From contig JAKOVF010000001.1 of assembly GCA_029782225.1 (NCBI GenBank), positions 1 through 64,000 of the forward strand: DNA of 64,000 bases. Direction: 5' to 3'. The position numbers were made by a program, and so were the translations under genes. How positions within the stretch are numbered: position 1 is the stretch's first letter; every line of letters begins with the position of its first letter. The stretch comes from Chloroflexota bacterium. GTDB taxonomy: Bacteria > Chloroflexota > Anaerolineae > Anaerolineales > Villigracilaceae. The notes beneath the pieces were generated by a model. The model saw only the letters and a program-made list of their open reading frames with translations, was not told the DNA's origin and did not search any database. This document shows positions 24,834 through 33,645 of the stretch, piece by piece.

Positions 24834-26324
24834 TCAGCGGCTGGGAGAGATACGGTAGGATAGTGATTGCAGGAGTGTAGAGCCGGAGGTAAAGAACAAA
24901 CCAACAGCGAAGAGAAAGGCATAGATCATCATCAACAAATGATCTGTTCTCCAGGCCATCCAGGCCGTCCACAAGTTAAGACAAGCAAGGGCAATTTCGA
25001 ACACCACGAGCGAATCGATCTTGACATGGTAGCGGGACTTGTTCCAGGATTGGTCCCGCCGCGTGATGCCATATTTTGGCGTGCGTTCAAATGGGATTTC
25101 GCGGCGGCGAAGGATCTGGAGCCCGGCCCGCAGCGTGTTGAGAATCATGCCCGAGGAAAATATAGACATGAGAAAGATCAACGGCAGATCCATGAACCAG
25201 CGGCGGCGAAGCAATTTTTGCGCGATCACGAAATAGATGGTGGGAGCGAGAACAAGCACGTTCAAGAACAGGCCAATGCCGATGGGTTGGAGAAGAGTTG
25301 GATACGGTTTGGCCAGGACAAGCAGGATAGGATAGAGAAAGATCAGGGCCAGAGTGAGAAAATGCAGGCCGTAGGTCGTGAGATGCAGTGTCGCCTGGAG
25401 TTTATGAGCAAAGGGAAGTCTCGTACGCCAGATGACAGGGATGTAACGGACGGCACACTCCAGGCCACCGCGCGCCCAGCGATGCTGCTGACGGCGATAG
25501 GCAGTGAAACTGACCGGCAGCTCGGCCGGGACCTCGACGTCGGCGACATAGCGCGCAGACCAGCCGCGCAAGAAGACACGATAGGAAAGGTCGAGGTCTT
25601 CGGTCAGCGTATCGGCGCGCCATCCCCCTGCATCCAGGATGGCAGATTTGCGCCAGACCCCGGCGGTGCCATTGAAGTTGAAGAAGTAACCTGAAGCCGC
25701 GCGGGCGAGTTGGTCAATCGCAAAATGGGCATCCAACGATAAGGATTGGAGATAAGTCAGCAGTGAATAATCGCGATTGAGATGCCCCCAACGTGCCTGC
25801 ACAAAGGCCACGCGGTCATTCTCGAAATGCGGGATGGTACGTCGAAGAAAATCGGGCCGCGGCATAAAATCCGCATCGAAGATGGCTACATACTCACCGC
25901 GCGCCTGGGCCAGCCCCTGGGCAAGCGCCCCAGCCTTGAAGCCGGTCCGCTCGGTGCGATGGAGATGCACGATGTTGACTCCACGCGTGCAGAGTTCCTT
26001 TACCTTTTCATGGATCAAAGAGAACGTTTCGTCCGTGGAATCATCCAAAACCTGGATCTCGAACAAATCGCATGGATAATCTAGAGCGGCGGCGGAATCG
26101 ATCAGCCGTTCCGCGACATACCATTCGTTGTAAATCGGCAACTGCACCGTGACCTGCGGCCAGGCCTCCATTTTGCGCGGCGCCATGCTCTTCCGTAGGC
26201 TCCTCTTTCTCCAGCTCAACCACGCAAGGTAGAAGTAATTGGACACGTAGACAAACAGCATTGCCATCACGAGCGCGTAAGAAACAACCACAGGTACCAG
26301 AATAAAGTTGAGAAGTTCAGTCAT
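24834..26324 (-). CDS. Membrane glycosyltransferase family 2 (cellulose-synthase-like)
   Basis: 496 aa. An N-terminal membrane helix, then a GT2 domain: VTVQLPIYNEWYVAERL, VLDDSTDET, the DAD motif IFDADFMPR, TEDLDLSYR, and QQHRWARGG, the Q(R/Q)xRW signature of processive enzymes. Several C-terminal helices follow. It would polymerise or transfer sugars at the membrane from a nucleotide-sugar. ATG at 26324 overlaps the stop of the ligase gene (ATGA). Long N-terminal extensions in frame are rejected as they run into that gene. Confidence 0.88.
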   Translation of the reverse strand: MTELLNFILVPVVVSYALVMAMLFVYVSNYFYLAWLSWRKRSLRKSMAPRKMEAWPQVTVQLPIYNEWYVAERLIDSAAALDYPCDLFEIQVLDDSTDETFSLIHEKVKELCTRGVNIVHLHRTERTGFKAGALAQGLAQARGEYVAIFDADFMPRPDFLRRTIPHFENDRVAFVQARWGHLNRDYSLLTYLQSLSLDAHFAIDQLARAASGYFFNFNGTAGVWRKSAILDAGGWRADTLTEDLDLSYRVFLRGWSARYVADVEVPAELPVSFTAYRRQQHRWARGGLECAVRYIPVIWRTRLPFAHKLQATLHLTTYGLHFLTLALIFLYPILLVLAKPYPTLLQPIGIGLFLNVLVLAPTIYFVIAQKLLRRRWFMDLPLIFLMSIFSSGMILNTLRAGLQILRRREIPFERTPKYGITRRDQSWNKSRYHVKIDSLVVFEIALACLNLWTAWMAWRTDHLLMMIYAFLFAVGLFFTSGSTLLQSLSYRISPSR

Positions 26325-27652
26325 GCCATCCTCGCTCGCGCACCGGACCACACCGCCCACGCCAGCCACTGCCAGATGCGCCCGGCCTCGTTCAACCACG
26401 GATAATAATCAAAGAATCCAACAACCATCAGAGCAAGCAACAATGCGAATGCGCCTACCATTATCGGTTGCTCGGCATAGGTCCGCCAGCGCGCAAGAAA
26501 GAGCATCACAGGCAGCACCATCAATAAAAAATAGAATGTCGCGCCAAACACACCTGTCTCCATGGCCACCTCGAGCAGGGTGTAATGCGGCGGTTGGAAG
26601 TTCGTCCGAAGGTCAGGGAAGCGGCTTTTCATCGCAAGGGGTGAGGCGCCCAATCCAACCCCAAGCGCAGAGTGTTCCACAAAAATCGTATTGCCTGCGC
26701 CGATCAAATATGCTCGTTCTTGCATCGCCGGGTCCTGGGAAAGATCCAATCCGTTGACCCGAGAACTGAAGAGTGAAATATTCTTGATGATGAATGGCCC
26801 GACGAGAAGAAGGCCCAGACACCCGAGCATCACTGCACGTTTGACAGAATCCCATTTATGAGCAAACGCATCCACCCCGACGATGAAGAGGCTTCCGGTA
26901 AAAAAGCCCAACCACGCCGACCGGGAAAATGTCATCACGAGCGCCAGCAGACCGGGCAGGAACGCGGTCAGGGCCAGCCAGCGGGACCTGCTTTTCCCGT
27001 ACACTATACATGCTAGCAAAAGGACGAGTCCGAACGCCAGACAGCCACCGAGAATATTTGGGTGATCGGCCAGCCCATAGGCCCGGAGGGATCGCAGCCC
27101 TCCTACGGAAACAATACCTGTGCCCGCAGCATTTGGATCGAGTCGGAGTTCGCCAAGCGCACTTAATCCAATGGAATTTTGGAGAACTGACTGAGGGATC
27201 GCAACCATGGACTGCAATATCAACTGCAATCCAACCGGGACAAGCACCCAGGCAGGTGCAATAATTTCATTGACAATGTAGAGATAGAACAAGAATAGCA
27301 GTACCAGTCGAATCACTTGATACCAGGAAAGAACTGGATCTATTCCCCCAAACGTCGAAACAAAACCCGCAAGCGTAAGCCCGATTAGTGGAATCCAGAT
27401 GGAAGCAGAGCCTGGATGCAGTTTACGCGGCAAAAGAAACAGCGAAAGTCCCCAGAATCCAAGAGTGCCGATCAGCGCAATATCCGAGGCATAGATCAGG
27501 AAATTTGTGTAATCCGGGTAGACCGGGAAGGTAGGTCGCGACCAGAGAACGATCCGCCACCGAAGCGGTGCGAGGATAATCCCAAGGGCAAAGAAGACTC
27601 TCGCAAGCAGGTTTAGCCAGTAAGTTAGCGAGGAATAGGTTGGCGCACGCAT
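26321..27652 (-). CDS. O-antigen ligase/polymerase-like membrane protein
   Basis: 443 aa with about 11 membrane helices and the large outside loop before the last helices that holds the Wzy_C family signature (ALGVGLGASPLAMKSRF; PPHYTLLEVAMETGVFG). It would join or polymerise lipid-linked glycans on the outer side of the membrane. First gene of the minus-strand polysaccharide operon; about 50 bp separate it from the divergent GT4 gene. Confidence 0.85.
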   Translation of the reverse strand: MRAPTYSSLTYWLNLLARVFFALGIILAPLRWRIVLWSRPTFPVYPDYTNFLIYASDIALIGTLGFWGLSLFLLPRKLHPGSASIWIPLIGLTLAGFVSTFGGIDPVLSWYQVIRLVLLFLFYLYIVNEIIAPAWVLVPVGLQLILQSMVAIPQSVLQNSIGLSALGELRLDPNAAGTGIVSVGGLRSLRAYGLADHPNILGGCLAFGLVLLLACIVYGKSRSRWLALTAFLPGLLALVMTFSRSAWLGFFTGSLFIVGVDAFAHKWDSVKRAVMLGCLGLLLVGPFIIKNISLFSSRVNGLDLSQDPAMQERAYLIGAGNTIFVEHSALGVGLGASPLAMKSRFPDLRTNFQPPHYTLLEVAMETGVFGATFYFLLMVLPVMLFLARWRTYAEQPIMVGAFALLLALMVVGFFDYYPWLNEAGRIWQWLAWAVWSGARARMA

Positions 27653-27687
27653 TCAGATTCCGAGCTGGTGTCGTCGAATTCGGCAAT

Positions 27688-27693
27688 TATAAT
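27688..27693 (+). promoter_or_regulatory. -10-like element for the GT4 genes
   Basis: TATAAT 11 nt before the ATG at 27705. GAGG lies directly after it, so either a very short leader or an upstream start is used. Confidence 0.45.
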
Positions 27694-27704
27694 GAGGTTT
27701 TCTT

Positions 27705-28733
27705 ATGCCCGTACCAATGGCTGTCAATGCACGATACAAGCATAGACGCGTCACAGGGGTGGAACGTTACGCCGAGGAGATTAGTATCCGCTTATTTCCT
27801 CCGATACGTGAGCTCAAGCCGTTTTTCAGACTTCCGCCGCTTCCCGGGCATGCCTGGGAGCAGATCATTCTGCCTATGCGATTACGCTCGAATGAGGTGC
27901 TCTGGTCGCCAGCAAATACGGCTCCGTGGATTCTCCGCAGGCAGGTCGTGACACTCCACGATGCCAGCGTATTCGACCATCCCGAGTGGTTCAAATCCGC
28001 TTTTGGAGCGTGGACGCGGCTCTCGTGGAAAATCCTTGCAAAACGGGCCCGGGCCGTTATTACGGTGTCGAATTTCTCGCGCGAGAGGCTCCAGCGTCAT
28101 CTGGGAATCCCCGATCAGAGGATTCACGTGATCCCCAATGGCGTCGGGATGCCATTTGAACCAAAATCCGTGAAGGCAATTGAAGAGGCACGGACAAAGT
28201 ATGGCCTACCAGAAGCCTATTTTCTTTTTGTGGGGACGCTTGAGCCGCGGAAGAATTTATCAGCGCTGCTGGAAGCGTGGGGAAATTCTGGATTAGGAGA
28301 CAATCATGTTCTAGCCATTGCCGGGACCAAGGGGACTGTGTTTGCACGTGCAGATCGCTCCGTAGGTCACGCCTCAAGTGTGACCTACTTGGGTTATATC
28401 CCCGATTCAGATCTGCCCGCATTGTATTCAGGGGCCGCGGCAGTCCTCGTGCCGTCCTTGTATGAAGGCTTCGGGCTGGCAGCTTTGGAGGCAATGGCGT
28501 GTGGCGCGCCCGTCATTGCCTCCAATGACACATCATTCCCTGAGGTCGTCGGGGATGCCGGGATTTTGGTCAACCCAAATGATCCGGATGCAATTGGAGA
28601 GGCAATGAGGCAAATGATCGAAGATCGTGCGTTGGCAGACCAATTGCGCGACCGAGGGCTCAAGCGGGCGAAGCAGTCCAAGTGGGGCGAGGCCGCGCGT
28701 CAGATTCAACAACTGGTTGAGAACCTTTCTTGA
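27705..28733 (+). CDS. Glycosyltransferase family 4
   Basis: 342 aa, GT-B fold. It has N-terminal VNARYKHRRVTGVERYAEEI as VTGVERYAEE (typical of mannosyl/rhamnosyl transferases), RAVITVSNFSRERL, VGTLEPRKNLSALLEAW and the nucleotide-sugar site PSLYEGFGLAALEAMACG with the EGFGL...E pattern. GAGG lies 7 nt before the ATG. The next glycosyltransferase gene overlaps its stop. Donor sugar unknown. Confidence 0.88.
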   Translation: MPVPMAVNARYKHRRVTGVERYAEEISIRLFPPIRELKPFFRLPPLPGHAWEQIILPMRLRSNEVLWSPANTAPWILRRQVVTLHDASVFDHPEWFKSAFGAWTRLSWKILAKRARAVITVSNFSRERLQRHLGIPDQRIHVIPNGVGMPFEPKSVKAIEEARTKYGLPEAYFLFVGTLEPRKNLSALLEAWGNSGLGDNHVLAIAGTKGTVFARADRSVGHASSVTYLGYIPDSDLPALYSGAAAVLVPSLYEGFGLAALEAMACGAPVIASNDTSFPEVVGDAGILVNPNDPDAIGEAMRQMIEDRALADQLRDRGLKRAKQSKWGEAARQIQQLVENLS

Positions 28734-29833
28734 TGAAGCTGGCAATTGTCCATGAATGGCTGAATATTTACGGCGGCGCAGAACGATTGCTGGCCGAAAT
28801 TTTGTGTTTGCAGCCGAATGCGCAGGTCCACGCATTGATTCACAACGAGGACAATTTGCGCGGCACTTCCCTTGAAGGAGTGGATGTCCGGACCTCCTTC
28901 CTTCAAAAAATTCCGCGCGTTGAACATCTCTATCGTGGACTTCTCCCCCTCATGCCCCTCGCCATCGAAAGCATGGACCTGCGGGGGTATGATGCCGTAC
29001 TGTCCATTTCACATGCAGTGGCGCATGGAGTGAAAACCACAGAACAACAAATCCATATCTCCTATGTCTGTACACCGATGAGATACGCCTGGCACTTGCA
29101 GGAGGATTATCTTCATCTCCACCGCCTGAACAAGCCGCTGATCGGTGCCGCAGCACGCGTGACCCTGGGCCTGCTCCGCCGCTGGGACAGGGCCGCGGCA
29201 ACCCGCGCAGACCATCTGCTGGCGATCTCGCATTGGACCGCGGAGAGGATCAAACAAGCGTGGGGACGCGAGTCAAAGGTCATTTATCCGCCGGTGGATG
29301 TAGACCGCTTCAACCCGGCAAAGGAACGGGATAGTTTTTATTTGCTGGTCTCACGCCTGGTTCCCTATAAAATGACGGCAGAGATCATCCGGGCCTTTAA
29401 CCAATCAAAGCTGCCGCTCATTATCGTTGGCGATGGACCGGAGATGTCGAGGCTGCAAAAACTTGCAAACGAAAACATCCAGTTGCTTGGCCATCAACCT
29501 GATGAGGTCGTCACCGATCTGATGAACCGGGCGAAGGCTTTCATCTACATGGCCGTGGAGGATTTCGGGATTGCGATGGTCGAGGCGCAGGCAGCGGGAT
29601 GTCCGGTCATTGCCTATGCGCGGGGCGGGGCGGCGGAAATTGTCCGAGAGGGAGAGACAGGCTTCCTCTATCGGGAGCAGACCGCGAGCTCGCTGGTGGA
29701 GGCGGTAACTCAATTTGAGCGTCGCGCGAAATCATTTCATTCGCAAGCCGCGAGAGAAAACGCGCTCCGCTTTTCATCATCACAGTTTCAGAACGAATTC
29801 AGCGAATACATGAAAGCAGTCCTTGAATCTTGA
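28733..29833 (+). CDS. Glycosyltransferase family 4
   Basis: 366 aa. GT-B fold: KLAIVHEWLNIYGGAERLL (acceptor-side Gly-rich loop), HISYVCTPMRYAWHL, VIYPPVDVDRFNP, SRLVPYKM and the EDFGIAMVEAQAAGCPVIA donor site as EDFGIAMVEAQAAG. Many homologues are WcaI/PimB-like mannosyl- or galactosyltransferases. ATG at 28733 (TGATG overlap with the upstream stop) is chosen over a TTG one codon earlier. Donor unknown. Confidence 0.88.
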   Translation: MKLAIVHEWLNIYGGAERLLAEILCLQPNAQVHALIHNEDNLRGTSLEGVDVRTSFLQKIPRVEHLYRGLLPLMPLAIESMDLRGYDAVLSISHAVAHGVKTTEQQIHISYVCTPMRYAWHLQEDYLHLHRLNKPLIGAAARVTLGLLRRWDRAAATRADHLLAISHWTAERIKQAWGRESKVIYPPVDVDRFNPAKERDSFYLLVSRLVPYKMTAEIIRAFNQSKLPLIIVGDGPEMSRLQKLANENIQLLGHQPDEVVTDLMNRAKAFIYMAVEDFGIAMVEAQAAGCPVIAYARGGAAEIVREGETGFLYREQTASSLVEAVTQFERRAKSFHSQAARENALRFSSSQFQNEFSEYMKAVLES

Positions 29834-29834
29834 G

Positions 29835-29840
29835 TACAAT
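29835..29840 (+). promoter_or_regulatory. -10-like element, likely leaderless hypE
   Basis: TACAAT ending 3 nt before one ATG (29844) and 6 nt before a second (29847). The second gives a leaderless start. Confidence 0.5.
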
Positions 29841-29846
29841 AGAATG

Positions 29847-30911
29847 ATGGACACACCAAACTTCGACGGCTGGACTTGCCCCATCCCTCTGAAAAATTAT
29901 CCGACGATTGTGATGGGACACGGCGCAGGCGGAAAGATGATGAACGATCTGATCCGCCACTTGTTCGCAGCGGAGTTTCAAAATGAATTTCTCGGCCAGC
30001 TCGGGGATTCGACAGTTTTGGAGCAATTGGCGGCTGACGGCCAGCGAATAGCATTCACGACAGACTCGTTCGTGGTGAGTCCACTGTTTTTTCCCGGCGG
30101 GGATATTGGGGAGCTGGCGATCAACGGCACGGTGAATGACCTTGCCATGAGCGGTGCGCGGCCGCTGTATCTATCGGCTGGCTTTATTCTGGAAGAAGGC
30201 CTGCCGATGGAAACGCTCGGCCGCATCGTAAGTTCGATGGCGCGCGCCTGCAAAGCCGCGGATGTGCAGATCGCGGCGGGCGATACGAAGGTTGTGAACA
30301 AGGGACATGGCGACGGGATTTACATCAACACGACCGGCATCGGATTGGTCCCATCAAATGTGGATATCAGAGCGACGAATGCAAAGCCCGGCGACGTTAT
30401 CCTCGTCAGCGGGACGATGGGCGATCATGGCATTGCCATTATGTCGGTGCGGGAGGGACTTCAATTTGATTCCGCCATCGAAAGCGACACTGCGCCGCTG
30501 CATGGACTCGTCAAAGCGATGCTCGCCGCATCTGTCAACCTCCACTGTCTGCGCGACGCCACCCGCGGCGGACTCTCCGCAGTGTTGAACGAATTGGCCG
30601 ACGCATCCGGAGTTGGTATCGAATTCGAAGAGACAAAGGTTCCGGTGCGCGCCGAGGTCAGTGCAGCGTGTGAGATGCTGGGGCTTGATCCATTCTACAT
30701 TGCGAATGAGGGAAAGTTAGTCGCTTTCGTTCCAGAGGAAGATGCGGGCAAAGTTCTATCTGTGATGCAGAATCATGAATTCGGAAGCAATGCTGCGATC
30801 ATCGGCCGCGTGGTGGAGCAACACCCGGGTCTGGTCGTCGCAAAGACAGCCATCGGCGGCTCGCGCGTGGTCGATTTGCCTGCAGGGGAATTGCTGCCGA
30901 GGATTTGTTGA
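29847..30911 (+). CDS. hypE: Hydrogenase maturation protein HypE
   Basis: 354 aa. PurM/SelD-superfamily fold with MGHGAGGKMMNDLI, the ATP-binding TTDSFVVSPLFFPGGDIGELA part as TTDSFVV and GGDIGELAI, AAGDTKVV and DATRGGLSAVLNELA. The C-terminus ends in PRIC, whose Cys carries the thiocarbamate/thiocyanate in HypE and is the mark separating it from SelD. With HypF it makes the CN ligand of [NiFe]-hydrogenases. No other hyp or hydrogenase gene is in this window. ATG at 29847 follows the promoter position; 29844 is one codon earlier. Confidence 0.92.
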   Translation: MDTPNFDGWTCPIPLKNYPTIVMGHGAGGKMMNDLIRHLFAAEFQNEFLGQLGDSTVLEQLAADGQRIAFTTDSFVVSPLFFPGGDIGELAINGTVNDLAMSGARPLYLSAGFILEEGLPMETLGRIVSSMARACKAADVQIAAGDTKVVNKGHGDGIYINTTGIGLVPSNVDIRATNAKPGDVILVSGTMGDHGIAIMSVREGLQFDSAIESDTAPLHGLVKAMLAASVNLHCLRDATRGGLSAVLNELADASGVGIEFEETKVPVRAEVSAACEMLGLDPFYIANEGKLVAFVPEEDAGKVLSVMQNHEFGSNAAIIGRVVEQHPGLVVAKTAIGGSRVVDLPAGELLPRIC

Positions 30912-30930
30912 TTTGCTCCTGCGCTCCAAA

Positions 30931-31845
30931 TTACAGCACCGCCTTTGCCAGCGCTTCCATTCCTTCCAAATCATCCAAATCCAGCCATTGCAGCATGACC
31001 CGCTGCAATCCCGCTTCACTGAGTTCGTGTAATTGTTCTCTCACCTGAGCTGCATTTCCGACAATTGCTCCCCTGCCCCGTAGCTCCTCAAAACTCAGGC
31101 CGCGTGACGAGATCTTCTCGCGCAGCGCATTTTCAGTCTTTGCAAAATAACAGCCGGTCATCATCGAGCGCCGCAGGGACCCGGGATCGCGGTTTTCGGC
31201 AGCAAGCAAAGTATCCATGTACTTGCTGAGCGCGGCGAAACTATCGGGCTGGATGAAGATGCAGTTCCATTCGTCGGCGTAGCGCGCAGCGAGAGGCATG
31301 GTCCGTTTTCGGCCGGCGCCTCCGACCAGGATCCTGGGCCCGCCGTGCCGCTGCGGGCGCGGCAAAAGGACAGCCTGGCGAAGCTGGAAATACTTGCCGT
31401 CAAACGATATCGGCGTGTCACTTTTCAATAAACCGGTGACAACCTGTAACCCCTCTTCAAACCTACTAAAGCGGTCTTTAATATCGAGTAGATCGAACCC
31501 AAAGAGCTGATGTTCCCGTTCCTGCCAGCCCGCGCCGAGGCCCAGAGTGAGACGCCCATTCGAAAGGTCGTCCACCGCAGCGGCCATGCGCGCCGTCAAT
31601 GAGGGGTGACGAAATGACACCGGTGACACCAACGGCCCAAACTCGATGCGTTTCGTATTTGCCGCAAGCCAAGTGAGGGAAGTCCACAGTTCAAGAGATT
31701 CTTTGTCAGGCGGACTTCCATTGGTGAAGTGATCGGAACGAAATAAACCGATAAATCCAGCATCCTCCACCAGGCGCACGATCTTCTGCCAGCGCGGCCA
31801 GGTAAGTCCATTTTGACCTTCGAGCATGATTGCGATTTCAAGCAT
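30931..31845 (-). CDS. LLM-class flavin-dependent oxidoreductase
   Basis: 304 aa. Luciferase-like TIM barrel: GFIGLFRSDHF, SPVSFRHPSLTARMAAAVDDLSNGRLTLGLGAGW as FRHPSLTARM and RLTLGLGAGW, and PRILVGGAGRKRTM. Homologues use F420 or FMN; many in this lineage are F420-dependent, but the cofactor cannot be settled here. AAGGAG is well placed before the ATG. Convergent with hypE, 19 bp apart. Confidence 0.85.
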   Translation of the reverse strand: MLEIAIMLEGQNGLTWPRWQKIVRLVEDAGFIGLFRSDHFTNGSPPDKESLELWTSLTWLAANTKRIEFGPLVSPVSFRHPSLTARMAAAVDDLSNGRLTLGLGAGWQEREHQLFGFDLLDIKDRFSRFEEGLQVVTGLLKSDTPISFDGKYFQLRQAVLLPRPQRHGGPRILVGGAGRKRTMPLAARYADEWNCIFIQPDSFAALSKYMDTLLAAENRDPGSLRRSMMTGCYFAKTENALREKISSRGLSFEELRGRGAIVGNAAQVREQLHELSEAGLQRVMLQWLDLDDLEGMEALAKAVL

Positions 31846-31867
31846 AGTTTCTCCTTACCTAATACCC

Positions 31868-31901
31868 TTAACTACAGAGAGCACTGAGCACACGGAGAAA
31901 A
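31868..31901. repeat. Partial family-C repeat
   Basis: TTAACTACAGAGAGCACTGAGCACACGGAG as one arm (TTAACTACAGAG and AGCACACGGAG) with no clear partner. It is upstream of the LLM oxidoreductase gene. Confidence 0.4.
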
Positions 31902-31934
31902 TCCCTTGAGAATCTCTTGCCGCCGTCATATCAT

Positions 31935-32789
31935 TCATTTACACAACCCCGATAATGCCAGCCACTCTCCATTTTGCTTTGGATGTTCCACTTCTTCCAA
32001 CTTTCCACTCTCCAGTAATCTCGCGATGGTTTTGGCGATCACTTCATTCTTCCAGCCAAAGAGCTTGTGAACATCCCGTACTTGCGCTGCGCCAACTGAC
32101 TGGAAATAGAGATCTGTCAGTTTATCGCGCGCTTCGGATTGTTTGATTGGGCGTGCCTTTTCCGGGAGATCTGGGAAATGACGCGGGACGATCTGATAGA
32201 TGTGCGAGTAGCGCCACGGTCCCACTTCGGCCACACCGACCGGCAGAATCTTGAAATCAGCCTGCAGTTGCTCGAGCGCCTTGTTGAATTCTGAATCCTT
32301 GGCATTCAGGAGCCTTGACATGCTTCGTAAATCCAATGTGTTCAGCGCGCCATTCTCCAGCAGAGTTTCATAGACCTGCTTCGCGGCCTGCGAGAGACGT
32401 CCCTCTTCATACGAGATCAAATAATCATCCTCGGGCGAGCCGTAGTTCTCGGATAAGGCGTAGAAATATGGAGCAATCTCCAGCGAGATCATCGTTGCTT
32501 TGTGGCGCAGGATCTTTCCGTAATACCAGATCTTCTTGGGGAGCGCGTTGTCTTTCCAGCCCCATGTGATATGACCGGGGTCATCGTGTTTATCGGCAAC
32601 CGGCCTGTCGCCCGCGACGGCTGTCCACAGAGAGGGCAGGTCAATGCCTTTGATTGGCCAGAAATAAACAAATCCGCGCGCGTTGACGAACTTCAATGCC
32701 TGGGATTGAGACGAAAGCCGTTTTGACGGCGGCAGGTTGAAGGTCCGCCCGCGATGCGTTTTTAGTCGATTGAGGTCAAGTTTTGCCAT
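31935..32789 (-). CDS. AlkZ/YcaQ-related winged-helix protein
   Basis: 284 aa. Several winged-helix-like units; the central PKKIWYYGKILRHKATMISLEI region and the repeated HTH-like segments resemble the HTH_42 (YcaQ/AlkZ) DNA glycosylase family that removes crosslink or alkylation damage. The catalytic QxQ motif of AlkZ was not seen, and the protein is about 100 residues shorter than YcaQ, so glycosylase activity is uncertain. ATG at 32789 follows a TACAAT by 6 nt. Confidence 0.6.
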   Translation of the reverse strand: MAKLDLNRLKTHRGRTFNLPPSKRLSSQSQALKFVNARGFVYFWPIKGIDLPSLWTAVAGDRPVADKHDDPGHITWGWKDNALPKKIWYYGKILRHKATMISLEIAPYFYALSENYGSPEDDYLISYEEGRLSQAAKQVYETLLENGALNTLDLRSMSRLLNAKDSEFNKALEQLQADFKILPVGVAEVGPWRYSHIYQIVPRHFPDLPEKARPIKQSEARDKLTDLYFQSVGAAQVRDVHKLFGWKNEVIAKTIARLLESGKLEEVEHPKQNGEWLALSGLCK

Positions 32790-32795
32790 ACGGCG

Positions 32796-32801
32796 ATTGT
32801 A
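32796..32801 (-). promoter_or_regulatory. -10-like element, leaderless start of the AlkZ-like gene
   Basis: TACAAT on the minus strand, 6 nt before the ATG at 32789. It lies within 20 bp of the divergent pgl element. Confidence 0.55.
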
Positions 32802-32820
32802 GTACATTTTGGTTTTGTGC

Positions 32821-32826
32821 TACACT
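32821..32826 (+). promoter_or_regulatory. -10-like element for pgl
   Basis: TACACT with an extended TGC, 9 nt before the ATG at 32836; a leaderless or nearly leaderless start. Confidence 0.5.
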
Positions 32827-32835
32827 TTTAAAATC

Positions 32836-33555
32836 ATGGAACCTAATCTAAGAATCTTTGACGATCTCCTTTCATTGAGCAAGGAAGCGGCCGCCGTCTT
32901 TGCGGAAAGTGCCCGGCAGGCTATTGCTCAACGTGGACGATTTCTTGTGGCACTTAGTGGGGGTAACACGCCCATGGAAACGTTTCGCCAGCTTATTGAT
33001 CCGCCTGTGGATTGGGAACCTGTGCACGTTTTCTGGGGAGACGAGCGCTGTGTGCCAGTGGATGATCCGGGCAGCAGCTACGGACAGGCACGGGACGCGT
33101 TGCTGAGTCACGTCCAGATTCCTGAACAGAACATTCACCGCATCCAGGCGGACCTCGGGCCTGCTGCCGCTGCGATAGATTACACCATTCTGCTAAAGCG
33201 ATTCGCCGAAACACCGCTGGATTGGCCGCGCTTCGATCTGGTATTGCTCGGCATGGGCGATGACGGGCATACTGCCTCCCTTTTCCCCGGCTCACCCACC
33301 GATATAACGGATCCTGTCATTGCGGTGACAGCACAGTATCAGGATCGCCCGGCAAATCGAGTCACCTTGACCCCAGTCGTATTTAATGCCGCGCGCCAGA
33401 TCGTCTTCCTTGTAAGTGGACAAAGTAAGTCCGAAACCCTTGTCAACGTCTTGAAGGGTGGCTATCATCCAGAGCAACTGCCAGCACAGCGGATTCAACC
33501 AACCGACGGAGAATTGACCTGGTTTGTGGACGCTGCAGCGGCAAGCAGATTATGA
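32836..33555 (+). CDS. pgl: 6-phosphogluconolactonase
   Basis: 239 aa. DevB/SOL-type: LVALSGGNTPMETFRQL, VHVFWGDERCVPVDDPGSSYG as FWGDERCVPVDDPGSSYG, LVLLGMGDDGHTASLFPG and NRVTLTPVVFNAARQIVFLV as RVTLTPVV. It hydrolyses 6-phosphogluconolactone. First gene of pgl-gnd-zwf, which together make the oxidative pentose phosphate route and supply NADPH. The divergent start is 46 bp away. Confidence 0.92.
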   Translation: MEPNLRIFDDLLSLSKEAAAVFAESARQAIAQRGRFLVALSGGNTPMETFRQLIDPPVDWEPVHVFWGDERCVPVDDPGSSYGQARDALLSHVQIPEQNIHRIQADLGPAAAAIDYTILLKRFAETPLDWPRFDLVLLGMGDDGHTASLFPGSPTDITDPVIAVTAQYQDRPANRVTLTPVVFNAARQIVFLVSGQSKSETLVNVLKGGYHPEQLPAQRIQPTDGELTWFVDAAAASRL

Positions 33556-33556
33556 C

Positions 33557-33625
33557 TTAACTACGAAGGGGCGAAGAACGCGAAGCAGTAGAAGTCCTTC
33601 GCGTAAATCGCGTCTCCGCGGTAAA
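33557..33625. repeat. Family-C-like repeat between pgl and gnd
   Basis: TTAACTACGAAGGGGCGAAG and a later CCGCGGTAAA arm with CTTCGCG/CGCGAAG inner pairing. It is degenerate compared with the copy at 54499. Confidence 0.4.
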
Positions 33626-33645
33626 AATAGATTAGAGGTGAAATT

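Noticed and set aside
24867-25694. Plus-strand ORF of 275 aa
   Set aside because: Antisense to the GT2 gene and without homology features.
29847-30911. SelD (selenophosphate synthase)
   Set aside because: Same superfamily, but no N-terminal Cys/Sec loop of SelD is seen and the C-terminus is PRIC, which marks HypE.
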